Shown here: positions 24,867-32,035 of the stretch, piece after piece
Numbering within the stretch: position 1 is the stretch's first letter
Layout: every line of letters starts with the position of its first letter
Source of the DNA: Paenibacillus piscarius
Lineage (GTDB): Bacteria > Bacillota > Bacilli > Paenibacillales > Paenibacillaceae
DNA length: 64,000 nt
Direction of reading: 5' to 3'
NCBI RefSeq assembly: GCF_022234545.1
Contig: NZ_JAIEUI010000017.1
Location: 62,001 to 126,000, forward strand
Position numbers and translations under genes: made by a program
Notes under the pieces: model-generated
The model's database searches: none
What the model saw: only the letters and a program-made list of their open reading frames with translations
Told to the model about the DNA's origin: nothing

Positions 24867-24891
24867 TATACTTATTTTGTAAGCGATAACA
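24867..24891 (+). promoter_or_regulatory. -10 element and cre site of the mannooligosaccharide ABC operon
   Basis: TATACT (24867-24872) with no clear -35 box, typical of activator-dependent promoters. TTGTAAGCGATAACA (24877-24891) matches the cre consensus WTGNAANCGNWNNCW at every position and starts four bases downstream. Upstream, ATAACAAA occurs twice near 24797-24815 and may be bound by the AraC-type regulator. Confidence 0.6.
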
Positions 24892-24971
24892 GTGGTATGA
24901 CCGAAAGATATTGTTATTATTTTTGTTAGTGTTGCATTCAGTTCCAAATGAAGAGAGGGGTCAACAAGACG

Positions 24972-26348
24972 ATGAAAAAGACCAAAGCAGTTACCGGTTT
25001 GGCAGCCTTGACGTTAATGGCAGGCTTGGTTGCAGGCTGCGGCTCGGGCAACAACGGGTCTACAGATGCAGCAGCAACCAATGCGGGCGGGAACACAGGC
25101 ACCGCTGCGGAGGCAACTGCCGCTCCGGCGGGAGATGCCGCTAAGGATATCAAAGGTGATATTACGGTCATTACACAGCGGACGGATATCGTGGATACCG
25201 TGTTCAAAGACTATGCCGCTAAGTTCAACGAGAAATATCCGAACGTCAAAGTGAATTTCGAGGCCTTATCCAACTATGAGGATCAGATCAAAATCCGCAT
25301 GAGCACCAGTGATTACGGGGATGTTCTGCTCCTGCCGACCAGCATTGCAATCAAAGATCTGCCGGACTTCTTCGAGCCGCTGGGTAAAAAGTCTGACCTT
25401 GAGCAGCTATATACAGGCCTTGAAGAGCGGACGGTTGACGGGATCTCCTACGGCATTCCGATTACGGTTAATTTCTCCGGCGTGATCTATAACAAGCAGG
25501 TGTTCAAGGATGCGGGGATTACCGAGGTTCCAAGAACCTTCGACCAGTTCTCTGCCGCACTGAAGAGTATCAAGGAGAAGACCAAGGCTGTTCCTCTCTA
25601 TACGAACTACGCTGCGGGCTGGACGCTGACACAGTGGGAGGCAGATCTGGCGACCGTTGCCGGAGACCGTGAGTATGTCAATATCGGGCAGGTGGCCTCT
25701 GATGATAACTTCGTGCCGGGCCAGCCGCACTACGAGCTCTACAAAGTGATGTATGACGCAGCCAAAGACGGCCTGATCGAAGAGGACCCGACAACCACAG
25801 ACTGGGAATCCTCCAAGGCGGATCTGGCAAGCGGCAAAATCGGTACGATGATGCTTGGCTCCTGGGCCATCGGGCAGATTAAAGGGCTGGCGGCAAACCC
25901 GGATGATGTAGGCTTCATGCCGTTCCCGACCAATGCCAACAAGATTCTGGTTCCGCTGTCTGACGACTATAACCTGGGCATCAGCATTCACAGCAAAAAC
26001 AAAGAGGCTGCCAGAGCGTGGGTAGACTGGTTCATTAATGAATCTGATTATCCGACGGTGCAAGGCGGAGGCATGAGTCCGGTAAAAGGAGCAGAGCTGC
26101 CTGAAATTCTCAAACAATTCGAAGGCACAGACATTACCTTTGACACGCTGGCTCCAGCCAAACCGGGTGAAGAAGGCTGGGTGGACGCCATTGATAAAGA
26201 GGCTGAAATCGGCCTGTGGCAGCCTGACTTCAAGAAAGTCATCATCGAAGCGGCGATCGGCAACCGCAAGCAATCCTATGATGACATCATGAAAGAGCTC
26301 AACGATAAATGGAAAGCGGCCAGAGCGAAAATTGTTAATGCTAAATAG
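24972..26348 (+). CDS. ABC transporter sugar-binding lipoprotein
   Basis: This 458-residue extracellular family 1 binding protein delivers an oligosaccharide to the two permeases encoded next. The signal peptide MKKTKAVTGLAALTLMAGLVAGC ends in a lipobox with Cys23, followed by a low-complexity Ala/Gly/Thr linker. The mature part begins DITVITQRTDIVDTVFKDYAAKFNEKYP. ATG at 24972 lies 12 bases after GAGAGGGG; the earlier ATG at 24948 has no ribosome-binding site. It is paralogous along its length to the orphan lipoprotein at 18801. The GH130 gene at the end of the operon suggests beta-mannooligosaccharides as cargo. Confidence 0.93.
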   Translation: MKKTKAVTGLAALTLMAGLVAGCGSGNNGSTDAAATNAGGNTGTAAEATAAPAGDAAKDIKGDITVITQRTDIVDTVFKDYAAKFNEKYPNVKVNFEALSNYEDQIKIRMSTSDYGDVLLLPTSIAIKDLPDFFEPLGKKSDLEQLYTGLEERTVDGISYGIPITVNFSGVIYNKQVFKDAGITEVPRTFDQFSAALKSIKEKTKAVPLYTNYAAGWTLTQWEADLATVAGDREYVNIGQVASDDNFVPGQPHYELYKVMYDAAKDGLIEEDPTTTDWESSKADLASGKIGTMMLGSWAIGQIKGLAANPDDVGFMPFPTNANKILVPLSDDYNLGISIHSKNKEAARAWVDWFINESDYPTVQGGGMSPVKGAELPEILKQFEGTDITFDTLAPAKPGEEGWVDAIDKEAEIGLWQPDFKKVIIEAAIGNRKQSYDDIMKELNDKWKAARAKIVNAK

Positions 26349-26475
26349 CATGTGAGCCTGTCTGCAAAAGTGAAATAAGCGGGACAAGAACGGGGAGATG
26401 CCGGCAAGGCATGATCCCCTTCACTTTTGCAGGGGGCAAGCTTGGCAGCAGCAAGTTCTCAGGAGGTGTGGGGGA

Positions 26476-27357
26476 GTGCCCAAATTATCGGATATGAGCT
26501 ATAAAAATCAACGGATTCTGATCATCTTTCTATTCTCGCTAATACCTGTAGTTCTGCTGGTAACGTTCTCTTATCTGCCGGTATTCAAAATGTTCCAGTA
26601 CAGCTTCACGAGCTGGGACGGCCTCAGCAAAAAAATGGAGTATATCGGCTTCGACAACTACAAGACAATCTTCACCAAGCCGGAGTACTTCGCCGTGTTC
26701 AAGGTCAGCCTGTACTACTTCTTCGCCACCTTTGTCCAGATGGGGCTGGCGCTGTATTTTGCGACTATCCTCAGCTTCAATGTCCGGATGAAGAACTGGT
26801 TCAAGGGGATTCTGTTCTTTCCGACCCTGCTGAACGGGGTGGCCATCGGGTTCATCTTCCTGTTCTTCTTCAAGCCGGAAGGCACCCTGAATACCATTCT
26901 TGATCTGCTCGGACTCGGGGCGCTGCAGCAGAAATGGCTGCTGAATCCGCAGCTGATTAACATCTCGCTCGCTTTTGCCTCGGTATGGAGATATATGGGG
27001 ATGAACTTTATTATCTTCCTGGGCGCGATCTCCTCGATCGGCAGCGATATCTATGAAGCCTCGGAGATAGACGGCGCGAACCGCTGGCATCAGTTCCGGC
27101 ATATTATCATCCCCAGCATCAAGCGCATCCTGCAGCTTAATCTGATCCTCGCGGTCAGCGGGGCGATCGGTGTATTCGAAATCCCGTATGTCATGACCGG
27201 CGGCTCCAACGGCAGCGGCACTTTTGTCATCCAGACCGTCGATGTGGCCTTCAAATACAGCAAGCTGGGGCTGGCTTCGGCAATGGCTGTGGTGCTGCTC
27301 GGCATCGTTATTCTGGTAACGATTCTGCAGCGCATTCTGATCAAGGAGGAGAAATAG
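26476..27357 (+). CDS. ABC sugar permease, MalF-like
   Basis: This 293-residue inner-membrane subunit of a carbohydrate ABC importer has six predicted helices. The binding-protein-dependent transport signature (EAA loop) reads YEASEIDGANRWHQFRHIIIPSI. GTG at 26476, nine bases behind GGAGG, is the start; the frame is open further upstream without an initiation signal. It is 127 bases downstream of the binding-protein gene and only four bases before its partner permease. No ATPase gene is present in the operon, as is common for sugar importers of Firmicutes, which share a housekeeping MsmX-type ATPase encoded elsewhere. Confidence 0.93.
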   Translation: MPKLSDMSYKNQRILIIFLFSLIPVVLLVTFSYLPVFKMFQYSFTSWDGLSKKMEYIGFDNYKTIFTKPEYFAVFKVSLYYFFATFVQMGLALYFATILSFNVRMKNWFKGILFFPTLLNGVAIGFIFLFFFKPEGTLNTILDLLGLGALQQKWLLNPQLINISLAFASVWRYMGMNFIIFLGAISSIGSDIYEASEIDGANRWHQFRHIIIPSIKRILQLNLILAVSGAIGVFEIPYVMTGGSNGSGTFVIQTVDVAFKYSKLGLASAMAVVLLGIVILVTILQRILIKEEK

Positions 27358-27361
27358 AGCG

Positions 27362-28195
27362 ATGCATACCTTGAAATACAACCTGGCGGCCTTCTTCAAA
27401 TATCTCTCCCTGGTGCTGGGTGCACTGATGGCGCTGATCCCGATTATCGTCGTCTTCTTCGCCTCCTTGAAGACCAATGCCGAATATGCCTCAACCGGTC
27501 CGCTGACCCTGCCGGAGAACTGGCTGAATTTCGCCAACTATTCTAAGGCCTTCGTAGACGGGAACATGCTGCTCGGCTTCATGAACACGATCATTATCGT
27601 GCTGATTTCCATTGCGGGTGCTACGCTTACCGGTTCAATGATGGCTTATATTCTGGCCCGGTTCAAATTCAGAGGCAGCAAGGCGCTGATGGGCGCTTTT
27701 CTGCTGGCCACGCTGATTCCCGGAGTCACTACGCAGGTAGCCACTTTTCAGATCATCAATGCCCTGGATTTATTCAACACCCGCTGGGCACCGATTCTGA
27801 TGTATCTGGGAACCGATATTATCGCTGTCTATATCTTCATGCAGTTCCTGGACTCGATCTCTGAATCGCTGGACGAATCGGCCATGCTGGATGGGGCCTC
27901 CTACTGGACGATCTACTGGAGGATTATTCTGCCGCTGCTGAGTCCGGCCATTGTAACGGTGATTATCGTGAAGGGCGTTAATATCTACAATGATTTCTAC
28001 ACCCCGTTCCTGTATATGCCCAAAAGCAGCCTGCAGGTCGTGTCCACTGCACTCTTCAAATTCAAAGGGCCCTACGGCTCCCAGTGGGAGGTCATCTGCG
28101 CCGCGATTATGATCGCCATCATTCCGACGCTGATCGCGTTTGTGGCGCTGCAGAAATACATTTATAACGGCTTCGCCCAAGGGTCGGTCAAATAA
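27362..28195 (+). CDS. ABC sugar permease, MalG-like
   Basis: This 277-residue membrane subunit of the same importer has six helices. The EAA loop is LDESAMLDGASYWTIYWRIILPLL. The typical C-terminal ending FVALQKYIYNGFAQGSVK is intact; this region contacts the ATPase in related systems. The start follows GAGGAGAAATAGAGCG and lies four bases after the preceding permease stop. It acts with the 26476 permease and the 24972 binding protein. Confidence 0.93.
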   Translation: MHTLKYNLAAFFKYLSLVLGALMALIPIIVVFFASLKTNAEYASTGPLTLPENWLNFANYSKAFVDGNMLLGFMNTIIIVLISIAGATLTGSMMAYILARFKFRGSKALMGAFLLATLIPGVTTQVATFQIINALDLFNTRWAPILMYLGTDIIAVYIFMQFLDSISESLDESAMLDGASYWTIYWRIILPLLSPAIVTVIIVKGVNIYNDFYTPFLYMPKSSLQVVSTALFKFKGPYGSQWEVICAAIMIAIIPTLIAFVALQKYIYNGFAQGSVK

Positions 28196-28263
28196 AGCGG
28201 TCCGCCGGGGAGCAACACATAATCGCAGCGGCTGCTGCAACAATCATTCTGGAGGGATACGTG

Positions 28264-29292
28264 ATGATGAGAGAAGTTAAGCTGACCGGCAGCGACAGCC
28301 TGTCGAATATACCTTGGCAGGACAGACCTGCCGGGAATGACAATCCGGTCTGGAGACATAGCGATAACCCGGTGATTAAGCGCAATCCGGCCAAAGGGGT
28401 TGCCCGTATTTTCAATAGCGCAGTGATCGCATACGGAGACAGCTTCCTCGGAGTTTTCCGTGTGGAGGACAACACCACCCGACCTCATCTGCGGATGGGC
28501 CGCAGCGCGGACGGACTGGATTGGGTCATTGATGAGCAGCCGATCCAGTTCAAGGACGAGGCAGGTAACCCGTATATGCCGCGTTACGCGTATGATCCCC
28601 GTCTGGTGAAGGTAGAGGATACGTATTATATCATCTGGTGCACGGATTTCTACGGGGCGGCGATTGGCGTTGCCAAGACTCAGGATTTCAAGAGCTTCGT
28701 CAGTCTGGAGAATCCGTTCCTGCCGTTCAACCGTAACGGCGTGCTGTTCCCGAAGAAGATAGGCGGCAATTTCGTCCTGCTCTCCCGTCCAAGCGACAGC
28801 GGGCATACGCCGTTCGGCGATGTTTTCCTTAGCGAGAGTCCAGACTTCGTGTACTGGGGCAAACACCGGCATGTCATGACCAAGGGCGGACAAGGCTGGT
28901 GGCAGAGCACTAAGATCGGCGGCGGGCCTGCGCCCATTGAGACCTCGGAGGGCTGGCTGATGTTCTACCATGGGGTTACCGGGACCTGCAACGGTCTTGT
29001 CTACAGCATGGGCGCCGTTATTCTGGATGCGGATGAGCCTTCAAGAGTGAAATACCGCTCCCGGAATTTCGTGCTGACCCCGGAAGAGTGGTATGAGGAG
29101 AGGGGGTTTGTCAATAATGTGCTATTTCCTTGTGCGGCGCTGAGTGACGCGGATACCGGCCGGATTGCCATCTATTACGGGGCTGCGGACACCTATGTTG
29201 GTGTTGCCTACACCACTGTCCAAGACATCGTTAACTACGTCATCGATACTCATGAAGAGGTTGGCGATGACGCCGGCCCCGGCAGAATCTAG
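28264..29292 (+). CDS. GH130 beta-1,4-mannooligosaccharide phosphorylase
   Basis: This 342-residue cytoplasmic GH130 enzyme is of the shorter, subfamily 2-like form. It is predicted to release mannose 1-phosphate from the non-reducing end of imported mannooligosaccharides. Family features are IFNSAVIAYGDSFLGVFRVEDNTTRPHL, the catalytic aspartate region MPRYAYDPRLVKVEDTYYIIWCTD, and GGGPAPIETSEGWLMFYHGV. ATG at 28264 is seven bases after GGAGGG. The last gene of the importer cluster, it complements the GH130/epimerase pair at 21-24 kb. Substrate specificity is inferred, and a role on other beta-mannosides, including N-glycan-type cores, cannot be excluded. Confidence 0.85.
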   Translation: MMREVKLTGSDSLSNIPWQDRPAGNDNPVWRHSDNPVIKRNPAKGVARIFNSAVIAYGDSFLGVFRVEDNTTRPHLRMGRSADGLDWVIDEQPIQFKDEAGNPYMPRYAYDPRLVKVEDTYYIIWCTDFYGAAIGVAKTQDFKSFVSLENPFLPFNRNGVLFPKKIGGNFVLLSRPSDSGHTPFGDVFLSESPDFVYWGKHRHVMTKGGQGWWQSTKIGGGPAPIETSEGWLMFYHGVTGTCNGLVYSMGAVILDADEPSRVKYRSRNFVLTPEEWYEERGFVNNVLFPCAALSDADTGRIAIYYGAADTYVGVAYTTVQDIVNYVIDTHEEVGDDAGPGRI

Positions 29293-29421
29293 CCTGTTAC
29301 CCTCTGTCCGCCGTCGACACAATTTGCCGCATAGAACAAAATCACAGCCGTAACAGATCTGTTGGTATATCATATATAAAGTTATGAATATCAAGAATAC
29401 ATAGAATCTGGCGGTGATTTT

Positions 29422-31491
29422 TTGAGCAAGTCAACAGTTCGAAGTAAACGTTTGCTTACTCGGCTGCGTCCCTCCAAGTCGCTGGGGATGCGGCTCTTTC
29501 TCGTGTTTTTCATAGCGACCATGGGAATTGTGCTGTCTCTGGGTTACACCTCTTACTCCGTTGCCAAACATACGATTGAGAACAATGCCCTGTCTGCTAA
29601 CCAGCAGACCGTTGAGCAGACCGCCGAGAAGCTGGATGTGGTTCTGCAGCGCTACGAGGATAATCTCGGCCAGCTGTTCTATAACAAGGACGTCCAGGAG
29701 GCTCTCTCTAAGGGAAGCCTTGCCCCTGCAGGTTCTCAGGAGCGCATTGAACGGTTCAATAGGATTACCGCGGAACTGAGCGAATGGCTCTCCGCTGTGT
29801 CCGGTGTGCAGGCTGTCTATCTGATTCCGCTGAATGAAGCGTTGCCTGTAGCGGCCGCCGGTGCATCCGACCAGGAATTCCTGGCAGGGGCCCGCAGCAC
29901 TGACTGGTACAAGCAGCTGCAGAAGGAGCCGCAGAAGCTGTGGATCACAGAGGCGCTGGGGCAGGGTGAAGCCTCCGGGGTGTTGCGCTTCGCCAAGTCA
30001 GCGGTTGCCGAAGCCGGGGGCTCCGGCTATCTGGCTGTCTGCGACATCAAGTCCACCGAACTGGACAGCCATCTTGGCATGGTGGATCTGGGCCAGAATT
30101 CGTATGTCCAGCTGTTAACGGCCAGAGATGAGCTGATCGCTTCTTCCCAGCATGAGAGCACCGATACCTATCTGCGTCTGGGCGGAACCTTATTCAAGGG
30201 CCTCAGCGAACGCGCCGGCTCGCTGCCGACCAAGGACGAGCAGGGCAACTCTATTCTTGCCGTATACGGTACGCTGCAGAGCTCCGGATGGAGGCTGCTC
30301 GGGGTAGTGCCTTCGGCGAATCTGATCAAGGATGCAGGGCGGATTCTGAATACCACCTACATCGCGGTGGCTGCCGCTGCTGCCGTAGCTGTTCTGATCG
30401 GCTTCTGGATGGTACGGATGGTCTCCCGGCCGCTCTCCTGCCTGCGGGATCTGATGGTCCGAGGCGCAGCGGGGGATTTGCGTGTGCGCACACAGACGGT
30501 CTCCCAGGATGAGATCGGCCAGCTGTCGGGCTCCTTCAATACGATGATGGAGCAGATCACCGAGCTGGTCGTCCACACTAATGAGACGGCCCGGGAGGTG
30601 CTGGAGACAGCGGACTCCCTGAGCCAGGCCTCCCATGAGACAGCGGTGGCTGCGAAGGATATCGCTGCTGCCACGGAAGAGATTGCCGGAGGCGCAGGCA
30701 GCCTGTCGCTGGAGGCAGACCGCGGCAATGAGATGACTGCGCTGATTACCGAGCGGATGGATGCGGTTACGGCGGCGGCCCATGAGATCGGCGGAACAGC
30801 CCATCAGGTCGAGCAGGCGAGCAGCGAGGGGGTAGTCAAGCTGCAGGAGCTGCTGGGCCGGACACAGGAGACAGGTGATAGAACCGGCCATCTGGTGATT
30901 AAGGTGAACGAGCTCAAGAACTCGGCCTCGTCCGTCATTCAAGTGCTGGAGGTCATGCAGGGTATTGCCCAGCAGACCAATATTCTGGCCCTGAACGCTT
31001 CCATTGAAGCGGCCCGGGCAGGCGAGGCCGGCAAAGGCTTCACTGTGGTCGCCGACGAGATCCGGCAGCTGGCGGAGCAGTCCAAGCGCTCGATTGAAGT
31101 TGTGGCCGGGATTACGGACAGCATCCGTAAGGACATTCATGAGACGGTAGAGGCATTGACCGAGGTGGCTCCGCTGTTCGGGGAGCAGATCGCCTATGTT
31201 CAGGATGCCAGCGACATCTTCGTTAACGTCCAGGGGCAGATGCATCAGCTCATTACCCGGCTGGATTCGGTATCAGCCTCCATTGACGGACTGGACCATT
31301 CGCAGAAGGTGCTGTCGGAGACCATCGGCAATGTCAGCTCCTTCGCCGAAGAGTCCTCCGCCGCCTCCGAGGAGGTGGCCTCCCTTACCGGAGAGCAGGA
31401 GAACGTCAGCGAATATCTGGTTAATCTCTCCGCCAGGTTAGCAGGCGCGTCTGCCCGGCTCGAAGAACGGCTATCCAAATTCAGCGTGTGA
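29422..31491 (+). CDS. Methyl-accepting chemotaxis protein (second paralogue)
   Basis: This 689-residue chemoreceptor has the same plan as the one at 12839 but a shorter basic N-tail. Helix 1 is at about 21-43, an extracellular Cache-like domain at about 44-305, helix 2 at about 310-335, then HAMP and the signalling coiled coil with the tip QTNILALNASIEAARAGEAG (about 518-537). Sequence similarity to the first receptor is obvious in all cytoplasmic parts and lower outside. The start is TTG at 29422 after GGCGGTGA. No sigma-D-like promoter or terminator is seen in the 129 bases after the GH130 gene, so it may be co-transcribed with the importer. It probably senses a ligand related to the mannan locus. 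Confidence 0.92.
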   Translation: MSKSTVRSKRLLTRLRPSKSLGMRLFLVFFIATMGIVLSLGYTSYSVAKHTIENNALSANQQTVEQTAEKLDVVLQRYEDNLGQLFYNKDVQEALSKGSLAPAGSQERIERFNRITAELSEWLSAVSGVQAVYLIPLNEALPVAAAGASDQEFLAGARSTDWYKQLQKEPQKLWITEALGQGEASGVLRFAKSAVAEAGGSGYLAVCDIKSTELDSHLGMVDLGQNSYVQLLTARDELIASSQHESTDTYLRLGGTLFKGLSERAGSLPTKDEQGNSILAVYGTLQSSGWRLLGVVPSANLIKDAGRILNTTYIAVAAAAAVAVLIGFWMVRMVSRPLSCLRDLMVRGAAGDLRVRTQTVSQDEIGQLSGSFNTMMEQITELVVHTNETAREVLETADSLSQASHETAVAAKDIAAATEEIAGGAGSLSLEADRGNEMTALITERMDAVTAAAHEIGGTAHQVEQASSEGVVKLQELLGRTQETGDRTGHLVIKVNELKNSASSVIQVLEVMQGIAQQTNILALNASIEAARAGEAGKGFTVVADEIRQLAEQSKRSIEVVAGITDSIRKDIHETVEALTEVAPLFGEQIAYVQDASDIFVNVQGQMHQLITRLDSVSASIDGLDHSQKVLSETIGNVSSFAEESSAASEEVASLTGEQENVSEYLVNLSARLAGASARLEERLSKFSV

Positions 31492-31508
31492 GCTTAATTC
31501 TATATAAG

Positions 31509-31539
31509 GCCGCTTTCCTAAGTGGAGGGCGGTTTTTTT
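31509..31539 (+). terminator. Terminator of the second chemoreceptor gene
   Basis: GCCGCTTTCC (from 31509) pairs with GGAGGGCGG with two G-U pairs, followed by TTTTTTT (31533-31539). The T tract abuts the degenerate first unit of the tandem array. Confidence 0.8.
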
Positions 31540-31817
31540 GTTTGCGAAAAACCGAACACAATGAGACCGGGGGCAGCGTGCAGGCCGAATGTAATCGAAA
31601 AACCGATTACATTGCGCTGGATGGTGACGTACGGACCGAATGTAATCGAAAAACCGATTACATTGCGCCGGATGGTGGCGTGCAGGCCCAATGTAATCGA
31701 AAAACCGATTACATTGCGCTGGATGGTGGCATGCGGACCAAATGTAATCGAAAAACCGATTACATTGCATCGGATGGTGGCGTACGGACCGAATGTAATC
31801 GAAAAACCGATTACATT
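31537..31817. repeat. Tandem array of 51-bp units, each with a 26-bp palindrome
   Basis: Five identical palindromes begin at 31588, 31639, 31690, 31741 and 31792. Each has arms AATGTAATCG and CGATTACATT around the loop AAAAAC. The period is exactly 51 bp. The 25-bp spacers (for example 31614-31638 and 31665-31689) resemble each other but differ at several positions. A sixth, degenerate unit lies in register at 31537 and keeps the GCGAAAAACCGA core. The unit length is a multiple of three, so several frames stay open across the array on both strands. These look incidental, since no ribosome-binding site supports them. The rest of the gap to 32035 holds no gene. Confidence 0.9.
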
Positions 31818-32035
31818 GGCCCGGTGCGGGGCGTGTGGCATCCAAACTCCCCCGTGCGGCGCCGCTCCCCTGGTTAACGCTAGCGCCCGCCAGAATGCAG
31901 CAGATGAAGAAACGTGAAGGACTGCCAATGCGTGGCATGAGGCATCAGCATCGTTACCCGTTAGGGTTATTTTGCTTTTAGAGCTGGGTATACTAATAGC
32001 CATGGTTTTCAGCCCACTGGATGGAGGAATAGCAT

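Noticed and set aside
31588..31817. CRISPR-like pattern of identical 26-bp repeats and 25-bp spacers
   Set aside because: The spacers are similar to one another, whereas CRISPR spacers are unrelated. The repeat is fully palindromic with an A-rich loop, and no cas genes are nearby.
31488..32003. Repeat-containing proteins read from several frames on both strands of the array
   Set aside because: The frames stay open only because the unit is 51 bp long. None has a ribosome-binding site, and the forward frames begin at weak GTG codons inside the terminator region.
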